DNA from: Fusobacterium sp.
GTDB taxonomy: Bacteria; Fusobacteriota; Fusobacteriia; Fusobacteriales; Fusobacteriaceae
Assembly: GCA_019416865.1 (NCBI GenBank)
Contig: DXWL01000016.1
Coordinates: 1 to 23,613, forward strand
Length of the DNA: 23,613 nucleotides
Direction of reading: 5' to 3'
Within the stretch, counting starts at the first letter, position 1; each line of letters starts with the position of its first letter. This document shows positions 1-8,125 of this stretch, piece by piece. The notes below the pieces were generated by a model. That model saw nothing but the letters and a program-made list of their open reading frames with translations. It had not been told where the DNA came from and did not search any database. The position numbers and the translations under genes were made by a program.

Positions 1-38
1 TTTTAATATCGAGAATTTTATTTTTACAATTTTAGAAA

Positions 39-57
39 TGCAACAGCCCCTTTTTTT
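39..57 (+). terminator. Possible 3' half of a terminator cut by the window edge
   Basis: TGCAACAGCCCC at 39-50 is followed by a run of seven T. This closely resembles the 3' arm and tail of the complete terminator at 1636-1676 (TGCAACACCCC plus T-rich tail). No matching 5' arm (GGGGCTGTTGCA) exists in bases 1-38, so the partner, if any, lies to the left of the window and would need a loop of at least 38 nt. It may therefore be a degenerate or orphan terminator half. Bases 1-110 otherwise show no gene. Confidence 0.3.
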
Positions 58-110
58 ATTATTGAATTAAACAATATTTTTAACGTTAAAACATTTTTTG
101 AAAATTTTTC

Positions 111-139
111 TTGCATTTTTTAAAAATTTGAGTTATACT
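111..139 (+). promoter_or_regulatory. Sigma70-type promoter of the leucine leader / binding-protein unit
   Basis: A -35-like TTGCAT at 111-116 is separated by exactly 17 bp from a strong -10 TATACT at 134-139. Transcription would start near 146, about 50 nt before the leader ORF, giving an untranslated leader of about 335 nt before the binding-protein gene. The -35 is only a partial match to consensus; the -10 and spacing are good. Confidence 0.6.
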
Positions 140-195
140 TATTTCAACGAAAAAGAGATATATTAAACTAAACTTTTAAAAAGGAGGATATGAAT

Positions 196-333
196 ATGTT
201 ACTACTGCTTAATAGATTATTTGGACTACTGCTGCTTAAAAATTTAACAAATAAATATACAGATAATCTGATTAAGGTATGTGGATATATTCGGCTCCTG
301 AAAAAATATAGTACAGTTTTAAATTCTGTCTGA
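196..333 (+). CDS. Leucine-rich leader peptide (attenuator peptide)
   Basis: This short ORF encodes 45 residues and ends at TGA 331-333. A strong ribosome binding site, AAGGAGG at 181-187, lies 8 nt before ATG 196; an in-frame ATG at 190 is too close to it. The peptide begins MLLLLNRLFGLLLLKN: two blocks of four consecutive leucine codons (199-210 and 226-237), and 14 leucines in all. TTA, CTA, CTG and CTT are all used, including codons expected to be rare in such AT-rich DNA. A further Leu-Leu pair (CTC CTG) lies at 295-300. Together with the terminator at 407-431 and the downstream leucine-type binding protein, it matches the layout of leader peptides that sense charged tRNA-Leu by ribosome stalling. 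A small hydrophobic peptide with its own function is the main alternative. Confidence 0.72.
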   Translation: MLLLLNRLFGLLLLKNLTNKYTDNLIKVCGYIRLLKKYSTVLNSV

Positions 334-411
334 TAGAGTATTTTTGTAAAACTTAAAATTTATTAAAAGTTTTCAAAGAATTAAAATATTTTTATGGGTG
401 AAGAGGGACAG
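313..411 (+). promoter_or_regulatory. Candidate alternative attenuator helices
   Basis: Three mutually exclusive pairings can be drawn. ACAG 313-316 can pair with CTGT 326-329 (1:2). CTGTC 326-330 can pair with GACAG 407-411, plus a T331-G406 wobble (2:3, antiterminator). GACAGCC 407-413 can pair with GGCTGTC 419-425 (3:4, terminator). A ribosome that reaches the TGA at 331-333 would cover 326-330 and favour the terminator; one stalled at Leu codons would leave it free. The 1:2 and 2:3 helices are short (4 and 5-6 bp), so this is a model rather than a demonstrated fold. Confidence 0.35.
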
Positions 412-431
412 CCTTACAGGCTGTCTTTTTT
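407..431 (+). terminator. Intrinsic terminator (attenuator) upstream of the binding-protein gene
   Basis: GACAGCC (407-413) and GGCTGTC (419-425) form a perfect 7-bp stem with a 5-nt loop, followed by six T (426-431). It sits between the leader ORF stop and the binding-protein start at 482, with no gene upstream other than the leader ORF. Its natural role is therefore conditional termination of the leader transcript. Confidence 0.8.
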
Positions 432-481
432 AATTAAAAAAAATTAAATTATAAAATATATTTTTAAAGGGGGAATTGGTT

Positions 482-1615
482 ATGAAATTAATGAAAACAG
501 TTATGATTGGAGCAGCTATGATGTTTGCAGCTTGTGGAGGAGAGAAAAAAGTTCCTGAAACCACTACAGTAAAGATAGGCGGACTTGCACCTCTTACTGG
601 CTCTCTAGCTATTTATGGAGTAACTACAACAAATGGAGCTGAACTTGCTGTAAAAGAGATAAATGCTAATGGGGGAATAAATGGAAAACAGATTGATTAT
701 ATTGTTCTTGATACAAAGGGAGATGCAACTGAATCTGTAATGGCATACAATAAACTTGTAGACGATAAAGTAGCAGCAGTTATAGGAGATATTACTTCAA
801 AACCTACTGTTGCTGTGGCAGAAATTGCAGCTCAAGATAATATGCCTATGATAACTCCTACAGGAACTCAAGTAGACATTACAGAAGCTGGACCAAATGT
901 ATTCCGTGTATGTTTTACAAATCCATATCAAGGAACTGTTCTTGCAACTCTTGCTAAAGAAAGATTCGGTGCTCAAACAGCAGGAATCTTAGTAAATAAC
1001 TCAAGTGATTACTCTGATGGTATTGCAAAAGCATTTACTGAACAAGCTGAAAAATTAGGAATAAATATCACTGTAAAAGAGGGATATGCTGATGGGGACA
1101 GAGATTTTAGAGCTCAACTTACTAAAATAGCTACTGTAAATCCTGACGTTCTTCTTATCCCTGAATATTATGAACAAGCTTCTTTAATTGCTGCACAAGC
1201 AAGAGAGATGGGGGTTAAATCTATATTTGTTGGTTCTGATGGATGGGACGGAATTTCTAAAACTTTGGATGAAACTGCTTATAAAGTTATAGAAAACTCA
1301 TATTTTACAAATCACTTCTCTATGCAGGATGAATCACCAAAAATTCAAAACTTTATAAAAGCATATAAAGATGCATACAAAGAGGATCCTTCTGCTTTCT
1401 CAGCTTTAGGATATGATGCTGTTTATATGGTAAAAGAGGCAATTGAAAAAGCAGGAAGCACAGAAAAACAAGCTATTGTTGATGCTTTAAAAGGTATTGA
1501 ATACGATGGAATTACTGGATACTTAACATTTGATGAAAACAACAATCCTGTTAAAGCTGTAACAATCTTAAAAATTCAAAATGGAGAATATGTATTTGAT
1601 TCTAAAATAAAATAA
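482..1615 (+). CDS. Branched-chain amino acid ABC transporter substrate-binding lipoprotein
   Basis: The product is a 377-residue extracytoplasmic binding protein of the LivJ/LivK (Peripla_BP_6) family, expected to capture leucine, isoleucine, valine or a related amino acid for an ABC importer. The AAAGGGGGA ribosome binding site at 466-474 sits 8 nt before ATG 482. A TTG at 476 is in frame but only 1-2 nt from it, so 482 is chosen. Residues 1-17 form a signal peptide ending in lipobox FAAC, with the lipidated cysteine at residue 18. Family hallmarks follow: KIGGLAPLTGSLAIYG, then NGAELAVKEINANGGINGK, and ITPTGTQVDIT in the first lobe; later SIFVGSDGWDG and the C-terminal lobe with SALGYDAVYMV. 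No permease (LivH/M) or ATPase (LivG/F) genes follow; the next gene is convergent. Expression is probably controlled by the leucine leader attenuator upstream. The ligand is inferred from family and leader only. Confidence 0.9.
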   Translation: MKLMKTVMIGAAMMFAACGGEKKVPETTTVKIGGLAPLTGSLAIYGVTTTNGAELAVKEINANGGINGKQIDYIVLDTKGDATESVMAYNKLVDDKVAAVIGDITSKPTVAVAEIAAQDNMPMITPTGTQVDITEAGPNVFRVCFTNPYQGTVLATLAKERFGAQTAGILVNNSSDYSDGIAKAFTEQAEKLGINITVKEGYADGDRDFRAQLTKIATVNPDVLLIPEYYEQASLIAAQAREMGVKSIFVGSDGWDGISKTLDETAYKVIENSYFTNHFSMQDESPKIQNFIKAYKDAYKEDPSAFSALGYDAVYMVKEAIEKAGSTEKQAIVDALKGIEYDGITGYLTFDENNNPVKAVTILKIQNGEYVFDSKIK

Positions 1616-1635
1616 GTTTTAATAGATAAAAAATA

Positions 1636-1676
1636 GGGGTGTTGCAAATTTATAAAAAATGCAACACCCCCTTCTT
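1636..1676. terminator. Bidirectional intrinsic terminator between convergent genes
   Basis: GGGGTGTTGCA (1636-1646) and TGCAACACCCC (1660-1670) make a perfect 11-bp stem with a 13-nt loop. The plus-strand tail is CTTCTTTTAT; on the minus strand the hairpin is followed by TATTTTTTATC. It can thus end both the binding-protein transcript and the minus-strand polC-transporter transcript. Confidence 0.88.
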
Positions 1677-1693
1677 TTATAAAATATATAGAT

Positions 1694-2623
1694 TTATTTT
1701 TGATTCTTACTTATTTTAAGTATTGCAAAAACAAGACAGGCAGCTCCCATAAACTGTACAGGTGTAAGAAGTCTTCCATTAAATATATAATCAAATACCA
1801 CAGAAGAGATAGGGAAAGAAAGCTCACATATTGTTGCCACACTGGCATCAATATATCTAAGTCCTCTGTAATAAAGAAGAATTGCTCCACTTCCACTTGT
1901 CAGTCCTATTATACAAAATATCATAAACTCAAAAGGAGTTACATTAAATATCTCTCCAAGTTCACCATTAGCAATAACTATACACAGAGTTATTACTGTT
2001 GTGAAAAAATATCTTGTATAAAGAGCTGTTACAAAACTTGAGTGGCTCAAAATTCTTTTTCCAAATACAGTAGCACTTCCAAAAGAAAAAGCTGCAAGAA
2101 GTGCGTACATTGTTGCTTTAAAAATATTACCTGAACTTACCTTTGCCACCTGAGGAAGAGTAAATTCAAATGTCATTATATATCCGCCTATCAATGCAAA
2201 AATAACCCAGTTTAAAAAATTCTTCCCAAGTTTTTCTTTTAAAACTATTCTTGCCAGTATCAATGCAAATATAGGCTGTGCTTTCTGAAGTAAGGTTACA
2301 ACTGTAAGATGCTGGAAGTTTACAAGAAACAGTGATTTTACAATTGAAAGAGTTCCCACACATCCTCCAAAAAGGGCCACAAGAAAATAAAACATAATAT
2401 CTTTCTTAGGCAGAGCTGCAATATTTTTCATCTCCCTCTTTCCTATAAAAATACTCATTACAAGAAAAGGCAGACAATGAACTGCAAATACAACAAATGC
2501 TACTTTCAGATGATATAATCTTGGTGTCAAAACTATTGCATCAAATCCCCAAAGAGAAGCTGCAAAACACACCAAAAAAGTACCTATATATTTTTTATCT
2601 ATTTTTTTTAAATTTAATAACAT
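1694..2623 (-). CDS. DMT superfamily (EamA-type) membrane transporter
   Basis: The product is a 309-residue integral membrane protein with about ten hydrophobic segments in two homologous halves, the organisation of EamA/DMT permeases such as RhaT/RarD-like metabolite exporters. The first helix is GTFLVCFAASLWGFDAIVL. The first half ends in the family-type segment LQKAQPIFALILARIVLKEK. The second half ends with ATICELSFPISSVVFDYIFN and a C-terminal helix. ATG 2623 is preferred because the GGAGG ribosome binding site (2633-2637) is 9 nt upstream; TTG 2626 is an in-frame alternative. The gene begins about 20 nt after the polC stop with no visible promoter, so it is probably the last gene of that operon. 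The substrate cannot be told from sequence. Confidence 0.88.
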   Translation of the reverse strand: MLLNLKKIDKKYIGTFLVCFAASLWGFDAIVLTPRLYHLKVAFVVFAVHCLPFLVMSIFIGKREMKNIAALPKKDIMFYFLVALFGGCVGTLSIVKSLFLVNFQHLTVVTLLQKAQPIFALILARIVLKEKLGKNFLNWVIFALIGGYIMTFEFTLPQVAKVSSGNIFKATMYALLAAFSFGSATVFGKRILSHSSFVTALYTRYFFTTVITLCIVIANGELGEIFNVTPFEFMIFCIIGLTSGSGAILLYYRGLRYIDASVATICELSFPISSVVFDYIFNGRLLTPVQFMGAACLVFAILKISKNQK

Positions 2624-2642
2624 CAATAAATGCCTCCAAAGT

Positions 2643-5600
2643 TTAGAATAATGTAATTTGATTTGTGTCGTTAAGCCCCTTAATAGCTTCTAAACTTTTC
2701 AGTTTTTCGATTATTGTTGAAGACATTTTAGTTCTTCTTTTTAAATCTTCATAAGAAAGGAAATTACCTATCTCTCTTTCTCTTAAAAGATTTTCTATAA
2801 CAGCTCCTCCAAGCCCTGCTATTCCTAAAAGAGGAACTCTTATCTTTCCATCTTCAATGGTAAATCTGAATCCTTCAGATTTATAAAGGTCTATTCCTAA
2901 AAATTCAAATCCTCTAGCATGCATCTCTGTGATAATTTCACAAAGAGCAAGTTGAGTTTTCTTTTTAACATCCAGTTTCATCTCTTTTTTAAGCTCACTC
3001 ATCTTTTCTTTTAAAGATATTTCATTTCCCATTATTTCATAGTCAAAATCCTCTATTTTTCTAGTAAGATATGCTGCATAGAATGCAAGAGGATAGTGAA
3101 CTTTAAAGTAGGCTATTCTCATTGCCATCATAACATAGGCAACAGCATGTCCTTTAGGGAACATATATTTTATTCTTTTACATGATTCAATATACCACTC
3201 TTTAATATGGTGCTCTTTCATAAGATTTGAATACTCTTCCCACTGTTCAGGCTCTTTTGAAGGTTCTCCTTTTCTGACAAACTCCATTATCTTAAAAGCT
3301 TTTCCTTTATCAAGCCCCTGTGCAATCAGATAGTTCATAATATCATCACGAACTGTAATAATATCAGAAAGAGTTGCCTCTCCGCTTCTTACAAACTCCT
3401 GAGCATTGTTAAGCCATACATCTGTACCATGTGAAAGTCCCGAAATTCTTACAAGCTCTGCAAAAGTTTTAGGCAGTGTGTCCACAAGCATCTGTCTTAC
3501 AAAAGATGTTCCAAATTCAGGTACTCCAAAAGTTCCAACAGTAGAATCAATTTGCTCTGGAGTAACTCCCAAAACCTCTGTTCCTGAGAAAATTTTAAGG
3601 GTATCAGGGTCTGCAATAGGAATATCATAAATATTTACTCCTGTATATTCCTGAAGCATTTTTATTGTTGTAGGGTCATCGTGTCCCAGTACATCAAGTT
3701 TTACTAACTGTTCATCCATTACATGATAATCAAAATGGGTAGTGATAGAGTCATTTGTCATATCATTTGCTGGGTGCTGTATTGGACAGAAATCAAAGAC
3801 AGATTTCTCTCCAGGAACGATAACCATTCCTCCAGGGTGCTGTCCTGTTGTCTTTTTAGCTCCCTCACATTTTGCAGCTTTTCTTATTATCTCTGCCTTA
3901 CTTGCATGGATATTATTATCTTCATAATATTTTTTTACATAACCAATGGCGTTTTTCTCTGCAAGAGTTGAAATTGTTCCTGCCTTAAAGACATTTGATT
4001 TTCCAAAAAGCTCTTCACAATATCTATGAATTTCAGACTGATATTCCCCTGAGAAGTTAAGGTCAATATCAGGAACTTTATCCCCATTAAATCCCATGAA
4101 AACTTCAAAAGGTATTGAGTGTCCGTCCCTTCTTAAAGGTCTGCCACATTTAGGACATATTTTTTCAGGAAGGTCAACTCCAGCTCCTGGTTTATCTGTA
4201 AACTCTGAATATTTACACTCAGGATTATCACAAATATAATGAGGATAAAGAGCATTAACCTCTGTGATTCCCATCATATATGCAACAAGAGAAGAACCTA
4301 CCGAACCTCTGGAACCTACCAAGTATCCATTGTCCAAAGATTTTTTCACCAGTTCTTGAGCTGAAAGATAAAGCACTGAGAATCCATTTCCTATAATCGC
4401 ATTAAGCTCTCTTTCAAGTCTTGCACTGACAATCTCAGGAAGAGGGTTCCCATATATTCTATATGCTTTTTCATAAGTCATACTTCTTACTGTTTCTTCT
4501 GCATTGTCAAGATGGGGCGGGAAAAATCCACTTGGAATAGGCTGAACTTTTTCAGTCATATCTGCAATCTTATTAGTATTTTCTATCACTATCTCTTTTG
4601 CAGCTTCCTCTCCCAAATATCTGAACTCTTCAAGCATCTCATCAGTAGTTCTGAAATAGAAACCGTTATCTGTCATATACTGATCTGGCTTAAATACATT
4701 TCCACTTCCGTAAAGAAGAATACTTCTGATATCTTTTTCCTCTTTATCAAGATAGTGTACATCAGAACTTGCTGTAACAAGAATATTTTTTGATTTACAC
4801 AGATCATAAAAATATTTATTCATCTTTTCCACAGCTTTTCCTGATGATAGTCTGTTCGTTCCATCTTCATCAATAAATTCAGAATAAGCAGATTTTGGAA
4901 GAAGCTCTACATAATCATAAAACTCTACAGCTTTTTCCACTTCATCAAAATTATAATCAAGATAATCAAGAACAAGCTCACTTGTATTCATAAAATGGAC
5001 TGTATTTGATACTCCTATAATAAGCCCATCTCTAAGTCTTTCTAAATCACTTCTTGTTACTCTTGGTTTTTTATTTCCAAAATTATCTTTATGAGCTATT
5101 GAAACAAGCTGATACATATTTTTTAATCCTGTAAGATTTTTTACAAGGACAATAACATTTGATGTATCTTGTTTCTGAATATTAAGAGGGAATCCTCCGT
5201 TTATATCTTTAAGATTTGTAATTCCCTTTTCTAAATATTTTTCAAGGAAAATTATAAACATTCCTGCTGTTGCCTGTGAGTCATCAACTGCTCTGTGGTG
5301 ATTTTCAAGTGCAACACCTAATTTTTTTGTAAGACTTCCAAGTCCATATCCCTTTAAATCAGGCATAACATCTCTTGCCATTTGAAGAGTGTCAATAACT
5401 GTTGGATTGTAATCTATCCCCATTATTCTTTTGCACTCTCTTCTTATAAAGCTCATGTCAAATCTGGCATTGTGAGCAACCATTGTAGCATCTCCAACAA
5501 ACTCCATAAACTTTGGAAGCACCTCTTCAATAGAAGGCATATCAGCAACCATAGCATTTGTTATGCTTGTAATTTCCTGAATTTTTTGTGGTATAGGTCT

Positions 5601-6986
5601 TTGAGGATTGATAAGCTGTGAAAAACTATCTACAATTCTCGTTCCCTGTACTTTTATTGCTCCAATTTCAATTATAGGATGTTCGTGTGAGTTAAGTCCA
5701 AAAGTTTCCAAGTCAAAAACAACATATGTTTCGTCTTCAATAGGAATATCTTTAGGATTTTTTACCATTGGTTTTTTATCATCAACCATATACATCTCGC
5801 AGCCAAGAATAACTTTAAAATTTTCATCTTTTTTAGTTTCCTTGTATGCAAAAGGGAAGGTATGTACAACAGAGTAATCTGTTATTGCCATACTTGTATG
5901 CCCATATGATTTTGCTCTTTTAATAAGATCTTTTATCTCTGTTACTCCAACCATCTCACTCATCTTACTGTGAGTGTGAAGTTCTGCCATCTTTTCAGGA
6001 GCAGTATCCTGTTTTGCAGTTTTTTCATAGTCCAGCTTATTTATACTACTAAGCATTAAGATCTCTTCATTGTCATCAAATTTATCAATTTGCTTTCTTC
6101 CACTGACTTTTATAAAATCTCCGACTTTTACCTCTATTTTTTCCTGTCCTTTAGCAAACATTTTTGTAGTTACAGAGTTTATATTGTCAGTGATTCTTAT
6201 TGTATAAAGAGTATTTCCTGTTTTAAGTTCTCTTGTATCAATATTAAAAACTTCCCCTTGAAGAACACATACATCATTTTCATAAATTTCTCCAAACTCT
6301 TTAAGAGGTACAGGAGTTCCTTTAATGTCTTTTGTTTTTCTGTTTGAAACAGCTGTATAAGTTTTTCCCTGCTGAAAATTTCCGCTGTTATTATTTTGAT
6401 GTGATGAGCTTACAGCATTTTTCTGCTGTTCTTCATCCATTTTTTTGGTAAGGTTTATCATAACCTCATCCAATCTATTTTCTACAGCTTCTAGCTCTTT
6501 TGAAAAATCTCCGGGAATAAAATGAACCTCAAATCCTCTTATTCCATATTCATTTAGAAGACTTTCAAGTTTTAAATTTATTCTTGATTCATAAAGAGTT
6601 TCTATTGCAAGTTCGTTTTTAAGCTCAATAAAAATTTTTCTGTCCTCAGCCTTAATTCTGTATAGATAAAGAAATGACCTTGAAACTGCATTTTTCTTTT
6701 TAAGCTCGTTTATTACTTTTTCAGTAATCTGCAGCAGGTCATTTCTTGTGATTTCACTGTTTTCATATTCAATTTCAAATTCTACAGACAAGCTGTCCCC
6801 AAATTTTTTATGAAGATCTTCACACACCTTATCTGTTTCACATATATAACAAGGTCCTCCCAAAGTACAGGCAATTTTTAACTTCTTTACTCTTTCGTCA
6901 AAAGTTATCTCTTTAACCTTTATATTTTCAGCTCCGGCATTTTTAAAAAAATCAGGTCTTGGTTTTATAGTAACTCTTTTTCCCAT
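2643..6986 (-). CDS. polC: DNA polymerase III alpha subunit, PolC type
   Basis: This 1447-residue replicative polymerase has the PolC layout: N-terminal region, OB-fold (about 235-320), PHP domain split by an inserted proofreading exonuclease (about 418-585), then the polymerase palm and C-terminal region. The exonuclease DEDDh set is complete: D425 and E427 (FDLETFG), D510 (NARFD), H564 and D569 (HHRAVDD). The catalytic aspartates are in PDIDLNFSG (D973, D975). A four-cysteine zinc site is visible at C919, C924, C944 and C947. Conserved blocks GQHPGGMVIVPG and LDVLGHDDPT follow. The PHP motifs are altered: MSEMVG at 342-347 has Val where family members have Asp, and ITDYSVVH has Tyr where His is usual. 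Start ATG 6986 has GGAGG 9 nt upstream. It follows the SPOUT gene by about 50 nt and is followed closely by the transporter gene. Confidence 0.97.
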   Translation of the reverse strand: MGKRVTIKPRPDFFKNAGAENIKVKEITFDERVKKLKIACTLGGPCYICETDKVCEDLHKKFGDSLSVEFEIEYENSEITRNDLLQITEKVINELKKKNAVSRSFLYLYRIKAEDRKIFIELKNELAIETLYESRINLKLESLLNEYGIRGFEVHFIPGDFSKELEAVENRLDEVMINLTKKMDEEQQKNAVSSSHQNNNSGNFQQGKTYTAVSNRKTKDIKGTPVPLKEFGEIYENDVCVLQGEVFNIDTRELKTGNTLYTIRITDNINSVTTKMFAKGQEKIEVKVGDFIKVSGRKQIDKFDDNEEILMLSSINKLDYEKTAKQDTAPEKMAELHTHSKMSEMVGVTEIKDLIKRAKSYGHTSMAITDYSVVHTFPFAYKETKKDENFKVILGCEMYMVDDKKPMVKNPKDIPIEDETYVVFDLETFGLNSHEHPIIEIGAIKVQGTRIVDSFSQLINPQRPIPQKIQEITSITNAMVADMPSIEEVLPKFMEFVGDATMVAHNARFDMSFIRRECKRIMGIDYNPTVIDTLQMARDVMPDLKGYGLGSLTKKLGVALENHHRAVDDSQATAGMFIIFLEKYLEKGITNLKDINGGFPLNIQKQDTSNVIVLVKNLTGLKNMYQLVSIAHKDNFGNKKPRVTRSDLERLRDGLIIGVSNTVHFMNTSELVLDYLDYNFDEVEKAVEFYDYVELLPKSAYSEFIDEDGTNRLSSGKAVEKMNKYFYDLCKSKNILVTASSDVHYLDKEEKDIRSILLYGSGNVFKPDQYMTDNGFYFRTTDEMLEEFRYLGEEAAKEIVIENTNKIADMTEKVQPIPSGFFPPHLDNAEETVRSMTYEKAYRIYGNPLPEIVSARLERELNAIIGNGFSVLYLSAQELVKKSLDNGYLVGSRGSVGSSLVAYMMGITEVNALYPHYICDNPECKYSEFTDKPGAGVDLPEKICPKCGRPLRRDGHSIPFEVFMGFNGDKVPDIDLNFSGEYQSEIHRYCEELFGKSNVFKAGTISTLAEKNAIGYVKKYYEDNNIHASKAEIIRKAAKCEGAKKTTGQHPGGMVIVPGEKSVFDFCPIQHPANDMTNDSITTHFDYHVMDEQLVKLDVLGHDDPTTIKMLQEYTGVNIYDIPIADPDTLKIFSGTEVLGVTPEQIDSTVGTFGVPEFGTSFVRQMLVDTLPKTFAELVRISGLSHGTDVWLNNAQEFVRSGEATLSDIITVRDDIMNYLIAQGLDKGKAFKIMEFVRKGEPSKEPEQWEEYSNLMKEHHIKEWYIESCKRIKYMFPKGHAVAYVMMAMRIAYFKVHYPLAFYAAYLTRKIEDFDYEIMGNEISLKEKMSELKKEMKLDVKKKTQLALCEIITEMHARGFEFLGIDLYKSEGFRFTIEDGKIRVPLLGIAGLGGAVIENLLREREIGNFLSYEDLKRRTKMSSTIIEKLKSLEAIKGLNDTNQITLF

Positions 6987-7020
6987 TATCTATATCCTCC
7001 AATTATGTAAACAATAAGAA

Positions 7021-7058
7021 ACAGAGTCGGAAGAATTAATTTTCTCCCAATACTCTGT
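7021..7058 (-). terminator. Weak hairpin at the end of the SPOUT gene, before polC
   Basis: ACAGAGT (7021-7027) and ACTCTGT (7052-7058) can form a 7-bp stem with a partly paired inner loop, overlapping the stop of the methyltransferase gene. On the minus strand it is followed by TTCTTATTGTTT, a poor T tract. It could be a partial terminator or RNA-stability element between the upstream cluster and polC; readthrough is likely. Confidence 0.3.
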
Positions 7059-7599
7059 CTAAAATAATGGCAACGGCAGCTCTTACAGAAAGGTGATTAT
7101 ATTTAGTATTTCCTCTTATAGGCTCTAAAATATAATCAGACATATCCATAACTTCCTGAATAAGCCCCCATCCTGTTCCAAAAAGGAAAAGATAAGGTTT
7201 ATCATCAGAAAAAACTTTTTCTGAAAGCCCTTTATAACTTATTGAATTTGGAAAAATATGAGCTGATGTTGTAATGATAACAGGTCTTTGTCCCTCTTTA
7301 GCTTCAATATCAGCTATACACTGCTCAATAGAATCTTTTACTCTTGTAATAGTAAAAGCTGACTCTCTGTCTTTATTATATTCTCCCCCTGTTCCATCCT
7401 GCCAGTATCCTATTATTCTCTCTGTCAGTTGTTTTTGTGCCTCTACAGGAACAATAAGGTTGTATTCTTTAACATCGTAAGTTTTACAGCTTCTTGATAT
7501 ATCGTGGATATCAAAGTTTGTAACAGATGTACATACTATATCTTTTCTTTTATTATAGACGGGATAGTGTACCAGTCCTAAATATATTTTATCTCTCAT
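7036..7599 (-). CDS. SPOUT-family RNA methyltransferase (PF09936-like)
   Basis: The 187-residue protein looks like the bacterial SPOUT family called Methyltrn_RNA_4 or RNA_Me_trans, relatives of Thermotoga TM1570. It begins with the strand KIYLGLVHYPVYNK and carries knot-type motifs near the C terminus: LFLFGTGWGL (137-146), then LEPIRGNTKYNHLSVR (158-173) leading into a last helix. These would bind S-adenosylmethionine at the dimer interface. The RNA target is not established here. Start ATG 7599 lies 4 nt after the stop of the gamma-carbonic-anhydrase gene, with GAGGGTG as a ribosome binding site overlapping that gene's end. Its location just downstream of trmD, another SPOUT enzyme, supports a tRNA-modification role by context. 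Confidence 0.78.
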   Translation of the reverse strand: MRDKIYLGLVHYPVYNKRKDIVCTSVTNFDIHDISRSCKTYDVKEYNLIVPVEAQKQLTERIIGYWQDGTGGEYNKDRESAFTITRVKDSIEQCIADIEAKEGQRPVIITTSAHIFPNSISYKGLSEKVFSDDKPYLFLFGTGWGLIQEVMDMSDYILEPIRGNTKYNHLSVRAAVAIILDRVLGEN

Positions 7600-7603
7600 A
7601 AAA

Positions 7604-8125
7604 TTATTTCACCCTCTCTAAATTCTCTGAATAAGTTTCTATTTTATCAACATAATAGTCTGCATCTTCTTTTAAAATTTCCTGATATCTTTCGGTAAGT
7701 TTTTTTACTGCTTTTGCAGGAGAACCTATAATAAGAACCCCCTCTTCACCTTTAAAAGTTGAAGTTACAAGAGAACCTGCTCCTACAATGGAATTTGACG
7801 GAATCACAGCTCCATTTAAAATTGTGCTTCCCATTCCTATAACACAGTTATCTCCTATTGTACATCCATGAATAACACAGTTATGTCCTATAGTAACATT
7901 TTTTCCTATAATAACATCGTTATCTTTATCACCATGAATAGTAACATTATCCTGTATATTTGATCTGTCCCCAATACGAATATCGCAGACATCTCCTCTT
8001 ACTACAGCAGAAAACCATACAGATACATTTTTACCTGTAAAAACTCTTCCTATAACAGAAGCAGTATCTGCTACATAACAGTTTTCATCAAATTTTGGTT
8101 CAATACCATTTAATTTATATATCAT
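7604..8125 (-). CDS. Gamma-carbonic-anhydrase-like hexapeptide-repeat protein
   Basis: The 173-residue protein is a left-handed beta-helix protein of the gamma-class carbonic anhydrase / YrdA / PaaY family. Hexapeptide-type repeats run through most of residues 18-130 (for example VIIGKNVTIGHNCVIHGCTI). The three expected zinc histidines are visible as H64 (TIHG), H81 and H86 (GHNCVIHG). Family residues R43, D45 and Q58 are in VRGDV and NIQDN. The C terminus is a helix (residues 140-173), as usual for trimers. The start overlaps the last 11 nt of trmD (ATGATATATAA), implying translational coupling. Family members include true carbonic anhydrases and enzymatically silent homologues, so activity is not certain. 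Confidence 0.85.
   Translation of the reverse strand: MIYKLNGIEPKFDENCYVADTASVIGRVFTGKNVSVWFSAVVRGDVCDIRIGDRSNIQDNVTIHGDKDNDVIIGKNVTIGHNCVIHGCTIGDNCVIGMGSTILNGAVIPSNSIVGAGSLVTSTFKGEEGVLIIGSPAKAVKKLTERYQEILKEDADYYVDKIETYSENLERVK

Noticed and set aside
476..478. TTG 476 as start of the binding protein
   Set aside because: It lies 1-2 nt from the ribosome binding site; ATG 482 has an 8-nt spacer and gives a normal lipoprotein signal peptide.
140..481. T-box riboswitch in the long leader
   Set aside because: No AGGGTGGNACCGCG-like T-box sequence or specifier-loop arrangement is visible. The Leu-rich ORF with its own ribosome binding site explains the leader better.
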